NCBI GenBank assembly: GCA_947599905.1
Contig: CANQFR010000001.1
Span: 31,062 to 95,061 of the forward strand
Length of the DNA stretch: 64,000 nucleotides
Source: an uncultured Lachnospiraceae bacterium
Lineage (GTDB): Bacteria > Bacillota > Clostridia > Lachnospirales > Lachnospiraceae
Reading direction: 5' to 3'
The notes beneath the pieces are model-generated. The model worked only from the letters and a program-made list of their open reading frames with translations, was not told where the DNA came from and did not search any database. The position numbers were made by a program, and so were the translations under genes. Positions 20,787 to 30,852 of this stretch are shown here, in pieces. How positions within the stretch are numbered: the first letter of the stretch is position 1; every line of letters begins with the position of its first letter.

Positions 20787-21242
20787 TTAGAACAAATCTG
20801 ACAAATCACCAGACCCGCTCCCAGACTCACCGTCACTTCCCTCAAGACCATCCGTGAAGTGCTCTCCAGCCACCGTATCTCCCTCATACTTGGAAGCCCA
20901 GCACTTCATGCAGGCGTCTGGATCATCATACTTATGGCAATCGATATTACCGCTGAACATCACCCTGCAACAGCTTGTCTTTGCCACCTCTTCCAGAGAA
21001 AGCTGTGCAAAAGGAAACCTCCTGCAAAACTCATTGTAGTAAGAACCCTCGCCGTTGATTGCAAGCAGCTCCTTGATTACCTTCTCAGGATTATCACGAA
21101 GCATCTCTGGGCAAGTCCCGTCACCCCTCGTCTCATTCAAAGGACAGTCCTCGCAATTCGTGTACCCCGTACAAGTTAGCCCATACAAATGTAACAGGAA
21201 CTCGGCATCGGACAGCGAGTCCAAATCAGGTTTCATAGCCAT
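20787..21242 (-). CDS. cysteine-rich hypothetical protein
   Basis: CTGYTNCEDCP...CPEM...CCRV...CHKYDDPDACMKCW. Confidence 0.65.
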   Translation of the reverse strand: MAMKPDLDSLSDAEFLLHLYGLTCTGYTNCEDCPLNETRGDGTCPEMLRDNPEKVIKELLAINGEGSYYNEFCRRFPFAQLSLEEVAKTSCCRVMFSGNIDCHKYDDPDACMKCWASKYEGDTVAGEHFTDGLEGSDGESGSGSGDLSDLF

Positions 21243-21276
21243 TTCATCGTACCTCCCATTTCCTTCAATTTATACC

Positions 21277-21305
21277 ATTATAACACAAAATCAGGCATTT
21301 GTCAA
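21277..21305 (-). promoter_or_regulatory. sigma70-type promoter
   Basis: Minus strand TTGACA-N17-TATAAT. Confidence 0.75.
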
Positions 21306-22024
21306 GTCCCAGTCACCAATCCGAAGCCAGTAACTTTATCATTTTCGCCAGAATCAAAACCATCGAAACTAAAACTTACATACCCGTTCATGAACTTATA
21401 GTACAGATAAAGCGTCTGCTTCTGAGACAAAAGCATTTTCTTCAAATACACAGCATTCGGCGTGCCAAGTGTGCCGACTACCTCGTCAAAAGTTGTTATA
21501 TTGTTGTGGAAAGTGAACCCTGGTATAGAAGCATCCGTCCACTCAAGCACGTCCATATTCGTCACGAACACATCCCTTGCAGCCTTCGTCTCGTTCGTTT
21601 CATTCTTAATGGTCAACTCATAACTGGAATCCGAATCATAATTCACGTCAACGTACACATACTTGCCACCTTCAAGCTGGAAATCAAGGTCATACATATA
21701 ATTGACCGTGAATTCAGCCTTCTTATAGAATTTTTCAGTGTCGGCAAACATCTGCCCAAGTATGGATGGGAACTGTACGTTAACATTATCCAGCTTGACC
21801 TTCAAGTTGTCTATCTGCCATTCCTGTTCCTCATCTATCACGGCAGGATCTGGAAAATCAAGGCTTATGCTTGACTCATAATATTCAAGAATCTTGTCCG
21901 CCGGATTTTCAGAAACCTCGAAATCGAACTGCTTCTCAAGCCCCACATACTCCTTCTCCTGACAGCCACACAACATGACAGCCAAAAGAGCAACAACAGA
22001 TACAACAGAAATCAAACGCCTCAT
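21302..22024 (-). CDS. lipoprotein
   Basis: Start at ATG 22024: MRRLISVVSVVALLAVMLCGCQEK, with lipobox. Confidence 0.75.
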   Translation of the reverse strand: MRRLISVVSVVALLAVMLCGCQEKEYVGLEKQFDFEVSENPADKILEYYESSISLDFPDPAVIDEEQEWQIDNLKVKLDNVNVQFPSILGQMFADTEKFYKKAEFTVNYMYDLDFQLEGGKYVYVDVNYDSDSSYELTIKNETNETKAARDVFVTNMDVLEWTDASIPGFTFHNNITTFDEVVGTLGTPNAVYLKKMLLSQKQTLYLYYKFMNGYVSFSFDGFDSGENDKVTGFGLVTGT

Positions 22025-22025
22025 T

Positions 22026-23486
22026 TTAATCTCCTTTCTTATTTGAAAAACAGACCAGCCAGCCGTCATCATACACCTTTTCATACCCCTGATGAACAAG
22101 GTATGCATACAACGGGCTTTCCACATCGTAATATGGAACCTTTAAATTCCACTTGCAGAAAACGTACCCGTCAAAGGCGTAAAAATCAATTATCTGGCTT
22201 ATCTGTGCCTCCCCTCCATAACTTAAAAGCACGTCCGAATCAAGCACCCTGTTCGCCACCAAAGGATAAGCACCTACCGTAAAATCCTGATACCCCAATG
22301 TCTTGAGGTAAACAACATCTGGATCTGTAAACAAGCGTGAATCTGGAGTAAAACCGGCTTCTTCCATTGCAGACACAAGGCCATCGCCAACGTACCACAT
22401 CCTGTAGCCTTCCGACTTTGCCTGACTTATTCCGCTTACAAAGCCCATTACCGAAAACATCAGAGAAACAAGCACGATAATCGGCCTTACCCCAATAAAA
22501 GCCTTGGCAAACACTTTATCCGTCTTATCAAACAAACCGCACCCACTTGTAGCCAAATACAAAAACGGAAACAAGTAAATGCAGTGGCGTGCCGATGACA
22601 TGGACAGAAAGAAAACCACCGTTACGCTTACTATAATCCGAAACCGCCGACCCGTATCAAAAATGAGCAAAACGAACGCCGATGCCAACAAAAATGCGCA
22701 TATCACGCCAAGAACGGTCTTTGCGTCCACCGATGCCCAGTCCCCGTTCACCGCCCTCATCCACTTGTCCGAAGCGTGGAACATGTCAAACAGCAGTAAC
22801 TTATACCCATAAGGGTTGACAAGCAAAGACACGGCGCATGTAACGCCACACAAAATTTCCTCAAGCTGCCAGTCAAGCCACACGGCTGCAAAAAAGAAAA
22901 ACAGCGGCACGCTACCAGAATGGACATTGTTCCAGACGATGCACAACAAGAGCATTCGGTCAAAAACCAGCATCCTCTCCCGTTTGGAGCTTGAATCCCT
23001 CCAGTCCTGTAAAAGCACAAGCTCCTCCATGAGGAAAAGCACGCTCAATGAATACGCCTTGACCTTCACGAACACCATGGCATTCAAAAACACGCACAGC
23101 AGAATGAAGATACCCCTTGAAACGCTTCCTCCAAGCAAATCGAACCTTTTCAGGAACCTCGCCGTGCATACCCCAGTCAACAGGCATATGAAAGCCTTAA
23201 GCGCAAACACGCCCCAATCCCCGAACAAAGACCGAAACAGGCTTAAAACAATACAAAACAGCCACTCATGGTTTAGGTACTCGCCAAGCCCAGCTCCTTC
23301 CCACACAAGCCCCACAGCCGTGTTAAAGCCAAGCCCTGACAGCACGTCCGAACCCAAATCAGCCTGCCAGTAGTAATCCAAGTCCGCAAGCCCAGCATAC
23401 ACCCCGCACAGCGACAATAACAGCACGGGGGCAAGAAGCCACCAAGCCCCTGCCCCCGTAAATTTATCCCTTATTCTCGAACTCAT
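22026..23486 (-). CDS. polytopic membrane protein, GT-C glycosyltransferase-like topology
   Basis: Many hydrophobic segments; short external loops; soluble C-terminal tail. Confidence 0.6.
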   Translation of the reverse strand: MSSRIRDKFTGAGAWWLLAPVLLLSLCGVYAGLADLDYYWQADLGSDVLSGLGFNTAVGLVWEGAGLGEYLNHEWLFCIVLSLFRSLFGDWGVFALKAFICLLTGVCTARFLKRFDLLGGSVSRGIFILLCVFLNAMVFVKVKAYSLSVLFLMEELVLLQDWRDSSSKRERMLVFDRMLLLCIVWNNVHSGSVPLFFFFAAVWLDWQLEEILCGVTCAVSLLVNPYGYKLLLFDMFHASDKWMRAVNGDWASVDAKTVLGVICAFLLASAFVLLIFDTGRRFRIIVSVTVVFFLSMSSARHCIYLFPFLYLATSGCGLFDKTDKVFAKAFIGVRPIIVLVSLMFSVMGFVSGISQAKSEGYRMWYVGDGLVSAMEEAGFTPDSRLFTDPDVVYLKTLGYQDFTVGAYPLVANRVLDSDVLLSYGGEAQISQIIDFYAFDGYVFCKWNLKVPYYDVESPLYAYLVHQGYEKVYDDGWLVCFSNKKGD

Positions 23487-24676
23487 ACCCTGTTCCTCAA
23501 GATGCTTACCTTTACCACCGACATCCAGCTTCTGGACAGATCTGTAAAGATTACTGCCGCACTGTTGCCCTGCTGAGGATTATAGTAAACAACCAACTCA
23601 CCGGGGAACTCCTCGTCTGAACCGATGATCACATGGTTCAACACATCAGGCATCACCTTGAAGCTCACAGTGCCAAAACTTTCCATATCCTTGACCTGCA
23701 TCAGACCGATATCCTGAGAGAACAACGTATTACTCACCTGCATCACGTTATCTGAAGTCCTGACTGACAGCATCAGCGAATCCTTGCCGTCTACACGCCG
23801 AAGCACATCCTTGAAATACCTCCTATCAAGAGTGAAAGCATGGTCACTGGCAAACAGACCGATGTATGCGCTGTAATCCGCAAGCCTGGTGTCGTACCCC
23901 ACGAAAGCCTCGCCAAAGTCCGTCTTAAAGTAAATATGCCGCTCAAGCTTGGCTACCTCAAGAGTACCGCTCAGGCACAGAACCTTATCGATGAACGAAA
24001 TGGCACGATACCCCATTTTTACCCCAGTGAACACGCCCTGCTGGGCAAGAAAGTTACGCATCATGGTCGTGTATGCGGCACTGAAAGACACCACATAATC
24101 CTCCCCGAAGATGAGATGCCCGAACAGGCTAGTATCATTCGCCATATTCGGAAGCAGTGAGGAAGTAAAGAACTTCAGGCTCCTGCTCTCCATGGCCTCC
24201 GTCTCACTGCCTTCAGGCAACGAAAGCTCGATGAAAGGCTTCAGGTTATCCTTTATGGGGCGCATCATGAACACACGCTTGGAAATGGTGGGAGCTTCCG
24301 CAAAACCGGAATCCTTCGGCACCTCACATACCTCACACAGCACACGGTTGTTGTCCATGAGCGACATGCTCACTTCCGTCACCTTAGTCTGGCGAAGCCC
24401 CTTATAGGAAGAAAGGAAGCCACTAAAATCCTTGCTGGGAACCTGGAACATCGTCACGCCGTCAGCACTTCCAGACACCGAACAGAAAGACTCGTCCACA
24501 TTTTTCTTGTATGTAATCAACTGATTGATTGCAATCAGCTTTACCCCTGATTCGGAAACACTGAATATGATATTCTTCGTTTCCTCATTGGAAAGTGAAT
24601 CCTCTGCGACAACTGCCAAGTCCGACAGTACCCCAAGAAGCCTGTCAAAATCAGAAAACGTAATCTTCACAGCCAT
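23483..24676 (-). CDS. probable sliding clamp-like (beta-clamp/DnaN-like) protein
   Basis: 397 aa; DnaN-like N-terminal layout (FDRLLGVLSDLAVVAED...IIFSVSESGVKLIAINQL); embedded among replication genes. Confidence 0.45.
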   Translation of the reverse strand: MAVKITFSDFDRLLGVLSDLAVVAEDSLSNEETKNIIFSVSESGVKLIAINQLITYKKNVDESFCSVSGSADGVTMFQVPSKDFSGFLSSYKGLRQTKVTEVSMSLMDNNRVLCEVCEVPKDSGFAEAPTISKRVFMMRPIKDNLKPFIELSLPEGSETEAMESRSLKFFTSSLLPNMANDTSLFGHLIFGEDYVVSFSAAYTTMMRNFLAQQGVFTGVKMGYRAISFIDKVLCLSGTLEVAKLERHIYFKTDFGEAFVGYDTRLADYSAYIGLFASDHAFTLDRRYFKDVLRRVDGKDSLMLSVRTSDNVMQVSNTLFSQDIGLMQVKDMESFGTVSFKVMPDVLNHVIIGSDEEFPGELVVYYNPQQGNSAAVIFTDLSRSWMSVVKVSILRNRV

Positions 24677-25497
24677 TACAGACCACCTCCGAACACGCTA
24701 CCGCCAAGAATCTGACTGAAATCGGTCGGCACAGTTGATGCCTTGGGCTTGTTATCAGGCTTCTGCTGCGCACCTGCTGGCTGGAAACCACTCAAAGCAC
24801 CCCCGAACATGCCTCCAAACCCTACTGGCGGCTTCGGTGCCTGCGGCATACCTTCGGGCTCATTCATAAAAGGAGCGGCTGGCTTAGGCTGTGTCGGAGC
24901 TGCCTGGGTAGGTACTGGTGCAGGCGCAGGAGCAGGTGTCGGTGCAGGGGCTGTCTTGGGCATCTGCACGAACGGAGCCTGTGGCTGCTGAGGTGCTGCA
25001 TTATAGCTTGGTGCCGCTACATTAGGCTGCTGGACAGGAGCCTGTGGCTGAACGGAAGCTACCTGTGGCTGGACTGAAGCTGCCTGTGGCTGGACAGGTG
25101 CTGCCTGCGGCTGCTGTACAGGTGCCTGCTGTGACATATTCATCGCATACTGGCCATCCTCCGCCTGATGCACATTCTCTTCAGCCTTTTTATCGGCATA
25201 TAAAGGAACCTTGCTGACACGCTCCGCCTCCTCGAAATTCCCTTCAGCGATGCACCCAAGCACTGCATCCAGACGCTCAAGCTCCCTGGACTTCTCGTCA
25301 ACCACCTTCTCAAGCTCCGCCTGGATATCGTCCTTCGTGATATTGCGATTGAACCGTGCATTGTAATCGGCAATGCCCTTCTCCAGCTGAGCTGTCAAGG
25401 ACTCCTTTTTACCGATAAGCACCTGACGCTCATTGTTCAGCGCACTGCTCTTCGCATTAGCCTGCGCAATCCTGCTTCTTAACTCGTCGATCTGCAT
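24676..25497 (-). CDS. coiled-coil protein with Pro/Gln/Ala-rich repeats
   Basis: Start MQIDELRSRIAQ after GAGGTTATAATA; repeats VQPQAASVQPQVASVQPQAPVQQP. Confidence 0.7.
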   Translation of the reverse strand: MQIDELRSRIAQANAKSSALNNERQVLIGKKESLTAQLEKGIADYNARFNRNITKDDIQAELEKVVDEKSRELERLDAVLGCIAEGNFEEAERVSKVPLYADKKAEENVHQAEDGQYAMNMSQQAPVQQPQAAPVQPQAASVQPQVASVQPQAPVQQPNVAAPSYNAAPQQPQAPFVQMPKTAPAPTPAPAPAPVPTQAAPTQPKPAAPFMNEPEGMPQAPKPPVGFGGMFGGALSGFQPAGAQQKPDNKPKASTVPTDFSQILGGSVFGGGL

Positions 25498-25550
25498 TAT
25501 TATAACCTCCATCGTCATTTGTGGGTAAAATACCCCGTTTATATGAAACT

Positions 25551-25579
25551 ATTATACCACAAAACTTTGCTTTTGTCAA
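25551..25579 (-). promoter_or_regulatory. sigma70-type promoter
   Basis: Minus strand TTGACA-N17-TATAAT, TGG before the -10. Confidence 0.8.
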
Positions 25580-27210
25580 GACTTCTCATATCTCCGAATC
25601 AAATAACTTAGCACCAAATATATGACGGATGACCATGATACCACGCATAACAAGTACAAAAACATCGGATGGTCATACCGTATATTCACCTCGCCTCCGA
25701 TATCGCCTGTCTTTATTACAATGAACTGGTTGCTTCCACAATAAACATCCGCATCGCCGTCTGCAACAAAACCATTGTACCAGAGTTTCGGAACCTGTAT
25801 TACATCATTCGCCCTTGCAATGACCGATACCCCCGTTACGCCTGACGAATACCAGTATTCCAAACCGTCCTCCAGCGAAAAGGCATGCGACATATTATAC
25901 CTTATATTTCCAAAATCCTCGACAAACCCTTCCGTAAAGTACTCGCCAGAAATCGTAGCCTCATGGAAATACACGCCTGAAGGAAGCTCATAATCCTTCT
26001 CACGCACAAGGTCTTCATTGCTCGTAAACAGGAAAACGACAACGATGCTTATGAAGCCGGAAACGGCAATCACATCCTTCACAACCGCCCTACAGCCATG
26101 CTTAAACCCTACAACGTACAAGGCAAGCAGGACGTAAAACCCGTACCTTAAGACCGTTGGATAGTAAATCAGGTTCGCAAGCCAGCCGAACCGACCGACA
26201 ACCCTGTAACCTACCCCAGTCCCTACAAGCCAAGCAAATGCGGCGATTATAATGGCTGCAAACCCCCTCCTGCCCGGCTTATGCCTTACAAGCAATACCA
26301 CAAGCACGGCAAGCGGAATGACGTCCACAAAACCTATTCCAGAAAACAGCCCTTCATACAGAAACGAACACACATGGAACACCACGCCGCCCAAAGGCAA
26401 CAGGCTGAACGTCTGGAGCTTCCCTGGCTCCGGCATTATGCTCCTGAACGTGCCTGAATGGTACAAGACGTTTCCAAGCACATACCCCGAAGCCACCAAG
26501 CACCACGAAGCAAGCCTTAGATACAGCCCAACCTTCCTTTTATCAAAGTACATCACAAAGATTATAAGGCAACATGCGAACGCAAACAGTGAACTCAGCA
26601 GGTGCGTGCTTACCAAAAGGAACCAGAACACTACCGCAAGACACAAAGCCTTCTCGCCGCCGTCCCTCACGCACTCAAGGAAGTACGCAAGAAAGAAACA
26701 AGCAATCCCGAACCCGAACAGGTTGACTGGCAAGCATGTCATTAACATCTGTGCATATGTGCAGTACCCTGACAAAACCAAAAACCCTATGAATCCAGAA
26801 TCCTCGCAACGGCATGCGCATGCAAACCTCGATGCGCCAAGGAACACCAGCACCGATGCCGCCAACAGGAACGCCTTTGCGAATGCCTCGTACCCCAAGC
26901 CTACGAAAGGCAGAAACGGGAACAACGTCACAGACGGATAATAAAAACTCACACCATAACCGATACCGCCAAGGTCGTTCCCGTAATACAGCGGAAGCTC
27001 GCCCCCCTTAAGGCAGTCAAGCACGTTCCACGCCCTGTTGTACAAAAACCTCATATCCGAAGAGCCTGACATCGTAGGGCATATGCTGTACAACAAGCAG
27101 AACACCACGGAGAAAATCAGCGCACTGAGAAGCCAGACCCTGAAACTACCCGTTATTAAGGGCTTCCTGCAAATACTTCTTTGCGACATCCTTCGCCTCC
27201 TGGCTTGCAT
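25576..27210 (-). CDS. polytopic membrane protein (GT-C / YfhO-like topology)
   Basis: About a dozen hydrophobic segments; DMRFLYNRAWNVLDCLKGGELPLYYGNDLGGIGYGVSFYYP. Confidence 0.6.
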   Translation of the reverse strand: MQARRRRMSQRSICRKPLITGSFRVWLLSALIFSVVFCLLYSICPTMSGSSDMRFLYNRAWNVLDCLKGGELPLYYGNDLGGIGYGVSFYYPSVTLFPFLPFVGLGYEAFAKAFLLAASVLVFLGASRFACACRCEDSGFIGFLVLSGYCTYAQMLMTCLPVNLFGFGIACFFLAYFLECVRDGGEKALCLAVVFWFLLVSTHLLSSLFAFACCLIIFVMYFDKRKVGLYLRLASWCLVASGYVLGNVLYHSGTFRSIMPEPGKLQTFSLLPLGGVVFHVCSFLYEGLFSGIGFVDVIPLAVLVVLLVRHKPGRRGFAAIIIAAFAWLVGTGVGYRVVGRFGWLANLIYYPTVLRYGFYVLLALYVVGFKHGCRAVVKDVIAVSGFISIVVVFLFTSNEDLVREKDYELPSGVYFHEATISGEYFTEGFVEDFGNIRYNMSHAFSLEDGLEYWYSSGVTGVSVIARANDVIQVPKLWYNGFVADGDADVYCGSNQFIVIKTGDIGGEVNIRYDHPMFLYLLCVVSWSSVIYLVLSYLIRRYEKS

Positions 27211-28165
27211 TTGGAATGTTGTCTATCTGTGACAGCAAATCACCCTGGTTCATGCGGTACTTGAGCAGATCGGAAAGCACGTCTTTCAAAGCGTCCATCC
27301 TTATCTGCTCCTGAAGCTGCTCCTCATCCTGCTCGTCGACGAAATCATCATCCGCAAAGAAAATCTCTGAAGCAGGCCTTAAATTGAAGTCCAGCATGCT
27401 CACGTCCGTGGAACCTTTATTAGGGTCGTAGTATATCAGGACAGCCCAGCACTTATCGTACATATTCCTGTCCTTGACAGGCCTCGTAGGACATCCTGGA
27501 TAGAACAACTGGCATGACTTGCCATCAGGCATATCCGTCTGCACGATATCCGGCGAAGGAGTATGGATGTGGCCGGATATCACCATGTCCACGCCGTCAA
27601 AGTTCTGTAGCCTGTTCAACTCAATGCCAGCATGCTCCTGATACCAGTTCGTTACCCCCTCAATAGTGTAGTTATTGTGCCCAAGCACCACGTTGCTTGC
27701 ACCGCCGCCAGCCACCTCAATATGATTGTACTCGTTGCCGTAATCCACCATGTTGAAGCGAACCTCTGGAACAGGCTCGCCCTCGTACCCATAATAATCG
27801 AAGTACCCGCCAAGCTCCTGCGCCGACTCGATAAGACCCAAATCAGACAGGAAGTTGAACTCTGGATACCCTCCAAGGTCGTGGTTACCCCTCAAGGCAA
27901 ACACCCTTCCGTACTGCTGCCATGAGCGGAGCGTCTTACAAAGAACACTTAAAACCTCCCTGTTCCTGATATTCGTGTCACGCCAACCAACGATGTCGCC
28001 AAGCAGTACCACGGCGCTTGGCTTGTACTTCTCCACCATTTCATTCATCTTACCGAGAACCCAAAAGCAATTCTCAAGGTAATTCGTATGCTTACCCGTG
28101 AACGTGTCACTGAAGTGTAAATCACCAAAAATCAGCACATTACCGCCAATCACGCTATTACCCAT
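27146..28165 (-). CDS. sbcD-like: Mre11/SbcD (gp47)-like calcineurin-type phosphoesterase
   Basis: ILIFGDLHFSD, VVLLGDIVGWRD, ALRGNHDLGG, VVLGHNNY, VISGHIHTP. Confidence 0.85.
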   Translation of the reverse strand: MGNSVIGGNVLIFGDLHFSDTFTGKHTNYLENCFWVLGKMNEMVEKYKPSAVVLLGDIVGWRDTNIRNREVLSVLCKTLRSWQQYGRVFALRGNHDLGGYPEFNFLSDLGLIESAQELGGYFDYYGYEGEPVPEVRFNMVDYGNEYNHIEVAGGGASNVVLGHNNYTIEGVTNWYQEHAGIELNRLQNFDGVDMVISGHIHTPSPDIVQTDMPDGKSCQLFYPGCPTRPVKDRNMYDKCWAVLIYYDPNKGSTDVSMLDFNLRPASEIFFADDDFVDEQDEEQLQEQIRMDALKDVLSDLLKYRMNQGDLLSQIDNIPNASQEAKDVAKKYLQEALNNG

Positions 28166-28281
28166 TTTAAAACCTCCGATTCGGGGTGGCGATTACCATG
28201 AGAACTTCCCTCACCCCTATTTTCCTTAGGATTTTCGATTTTTGAAAATTTCAAAAAACCGAAGAATCGCTATACTGTAAA

Positions 28282-28374
28282 TATCGACTGCCACCATTCA
28301 AGACAATATCAAGACAAATCTGGCTAAAACCGACTTTATGTAAAATCTATAGTGAATGGCAGTCGAAAATATCG
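28282..28374. repeat. imperfect inverted repeat in intergenic region
   Basis: CGACTGCCAccattca (28285-28300) and TGAATGGCAGTCG (28353-28365), about 52 bp apart. Confidence 0.7.
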
Positions 28375-28395
28375 TCTCAAAACTGCAAGTACAAG

Positions 28396-29664
28396 TTAAT
28401 GCTCGTGTTCGTCACCTTGGATTATCAAATGACCGCAGTTGGGACACCGAATCGTGGATACCCCCGTAGTCTTTAGCTCTTCATTGTACCTTTCGATGTC
28501 ACTGTACACGCCTTGCAGGTCTTCTTCAAGACTTTCAAGCCTTGTCATAGCAACCTTATAATCCTCAAAGATTTCCAGTACCCTGCTTAAAGCGTCAAGC
28601 CTTTCCGAATCCACAAGTTCCACGGATGGCGGCACAGAAATCCCTGACAGAGCCTCTTCCTCTGAAGCGAGCGCACCAAGCAAATCCAAGGCACTAGAAT
28701 CTATAGGACTTACCTCCGGATGAACCTTGACTGACGAAAGCTCCTTTGCTACCACATAAAGCCTTTCTATACCTGCAAGTACCTCATCATCAATTATACC
28801 AACTTCAGGGGCAATTTTTATATCTGCCAGCTCAGAAGCAATGCCTGACAAATTATAGATCGCATCCAGATCCTGCTGCTGCACCTGGAACGTCTGCGGT
28901 GGAACCTTTATTGAATCAATGGAGCTTTTCACTGATGCGGCAGAGCTCAGCACCACTTCGCCAGCTTCGAGCGAATCTGCACGTGAATCGCTAACTTTTA
29001 ACCAATCCACCATTTCCTGCGTTATGCCTTCTGCGCCGTCCAGCAGACCCTTTAAGGATTTTAACTCCGACTCAGTGCCGTTAATCTGCGTCACAAGCTT
29101 ATTCTTGTCATTGTTCAGGCGTGCGCCAGCTGAAGCAATTTCCTCCGACTTAAGCACGGTATTAAACATCTTATAGTTCTCAGAGCCAGTATTCTGTACC
29201 CCGATTTGCTTCTCGAAACAGCTTCGGCTGTTCAGCACCGTGTCGTCGAACGAAATTAACCCAAGATACTGCTGGATTGGCTCCGGCACACAAGGAACCT
29301 TGGTCAAAGTCTTGCCATTCTTGGTGGTAAAAATAAGGTCATCGCCCTTGTACATCTCATACAAGGACTGACCGTTAATATACTTATCCCGAAGAATGCG
29401 TACACCGTCCGAAAAATACGCCACCACACGGAAATAATCCGTGTTATCCTGTATAAAATCAACCTGCCTGTTGGGTCTGATATTGGACATCAAAACATCC
29501 AAAGCACGAAGCATTGCCGACTTGCCGCTGTCATTATACCCCTTGAGGTTTATGACGTTAGATTCATCGAACTCCACCATACCATGCTTTATCGACATGA
29601 AATTCCACACTTCCCAGCCTAACAGCCTGGAATACGTGTTTTCAGATTCTACAACCACAGACAT
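28396..29664 (-). CDS. sbcC-like: Rad50/SbcC-like N-terminal ATPase half with Zn-hook-like CxxC at the C-terminus
   Basis: NFMSIKHGMVEFDESNVINLKGYNDSGKSAMLRAL (Walker A); coiled coil; terminal RCPNCGHLI; no Walker B. Confidence 0.75.
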   Translation of the reverse strand: MSVVVESENTYSRLLGWEVWNFMSIKHGMVEFDESNVINLKGYNDSGKSAMLRALDVLMSNIRPNRQVDFIQDNTDYFRVVAYFSDGVRILRDKYINGQSLYEMYKGDDLIFTTKNGKTLTKVPCVPEPIQQYLGLISFDDTVLNSRSCFEKQIGVQNTGSENYKMFNTVLKSEEIASAGARLNNDKNKLVTQINGTESELKSLKGLLDGAEGITQEMVDWLKVSDSRADSLEAGEVVLSSAASVKSSIDSIKVPPQTFQVQQQDLDAIYNLSGIASELADIKIAPEVGIIDDEVLAGIERLYVVAKELSSVKVHPEVSPIDSSALDLLGALASEEEALSGISVPPSVELVDSERLDALSRVLEIFEDYKVAMTRLESLEEDLQGVYSDIERYNEELKTTGVSTIRCPNCGHLIIQGDEHEH

Positions 29665-29681
29665 GACTGTACCTCCTTCTC

Positions 29682-29720
29682 AAAAATACAGCGGGTCTGG
29701 CACTAAACCAGAACCCGCTG
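29682..29720 (-). terminator. intrinsic terminator
   Basis: Minus strand CAGCGGGTTCTGG-loop-CCAGACCCGCTGTATTTTTG. Confidence 0.75.
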
Positions 29721-29733
29721 CACATAGATCTGC

Positions 29734-30852
29734 CTACGCAAGTCCTGCATTACTCGGCATCTCGCCAGTGAAAGGTGCACCTGACGGAGCGCTAGGCGCA
29801 CTGGGTGCCGCCGGGGCTGCCGGGGTTGCTCCAAAATTGGCAAGGGTCTGATCCGCCGTTGTGCCGATGCCAGCCGCAGGAGTAACTGCGGTGCTGGGGC
29901 CGTTCAACTTATACAGTGCAATCTTATCCCTCACGGGCTTCATCACGGAATCTGCCACCTCGACAGTCTCTTCCATGCTTCTCAGCACGTCGAGAACCAC
30001 GACTTCCTGAGCCTTCTCAGGAGTCCAGTCCTCAGTAATCTTGTCGAAGTACTTCTCCCACTCGCCGTAACCCTGCATGGTCTTATAGGTCACCTTTAAT
30101 GCCCTTGCAGAACCCATTCTGTCGGGTTTCCCATTCTTGGGCTGATAGGTGAAGTTCAGAACCGCCCACAATCCAGCCGGACTTGTAGGAGTCTCCCCAT
30201 CGATGCTGTCATACCCGGCTTCCCACTTCTCCACGAAAGTGCGCTCCCTGATGGTATACCACATGGGCGTACCAACAATCTGGCCATCCGCAGTAAGCTT
30301 AGGCTGGGTGGTAAGCTGACCGTCTTTCTCAACGCAATCGATGACTACGATCGGGAACGTGAACCAACGCTCCGCCTGTTTCACCTTGAAACCACGAAGC
30401 AGCTCGATACGGTCGTTCTTGAGTAACTCCTGCTCTTCAGGCGTTCCGATGGCGATACCCCGACCTCTTGCGATGTCGGCATACTCATAATTATACAGCT
30501 CCCAGCAATCATTGATCGCATCGCACAGCGGGCAGGTGCCATCCCACTTAAGCTGCGGATCTTCGGAAGTCATACCATTCAGGCAACGAACATTGCCAAA
30601 GGTTCTTCCATCGATAACAGGATGAGCGTTGAACGCATCCTTTCTGAGCTGCACAGAGCCATCGGGGCCGATTACCTGATGATTCGGAACATACACCAGC
30701 ACCTTCTGACTGATCGGAACCTGGAACACAGGATAATTCGGATCATATGAGGTTACACGCTGCATCTCAGCAGTCTGTCCAGCATAGGACTTGGTGATGT
30801 TTTCCGCCTCTTCAGCGGTGAGCTTCTTAACCGTAGGTCTTTTCAATGCCAT
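29734..30852 (-). CDS. probable ssDNA-binding protein (T4 gp32-like)
   Basis: ATG 30852 preceded by AAGGAGGAACAAACT; CPLCDAINDCWELYN Zn-type motif; strong promoter and leader; adjacent to rad50/mre11-like genes. Confidence 0.55.
   Translation of the reverse strand: MALKRPTVKKLTAEEAENITKSYAGQTAEMQRVTSYDPNYPVFQVPISQKVLVYVPNHQVIGPDGSVQLRKDAFNAHPVIDGRTFGNVRCLNGMTSEDPQLKWDGTCPLCDAINDCWELYNYEYADIARGRGIAIGTPEEQELLKNDRIELLRGFKVKQAERWFTFPIVVIDCVEKDGQLTTQPKLTADGQIVGTPMWYTIRERTFVEKWEAGYDSIDGETPTSPAGLWAVLNFTYQPKNGKPDRMGSARALKVTYKTMQGYGEWEKYFDKITEDWTPEKAQEVVVLDVLRSMEETVEVADSVMKPVRDKIALYKLNGPSTAVTPAAGIGTTADQTLANFGATPAAPAAPSAPSAPSGAPFTGEMPSNAGLA

Noticed and set aside
28793-28798. TGGTATAAT-like sequence inside the Rad50-like ORF as a promoter
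   Set aside because: No convincing -35 element.
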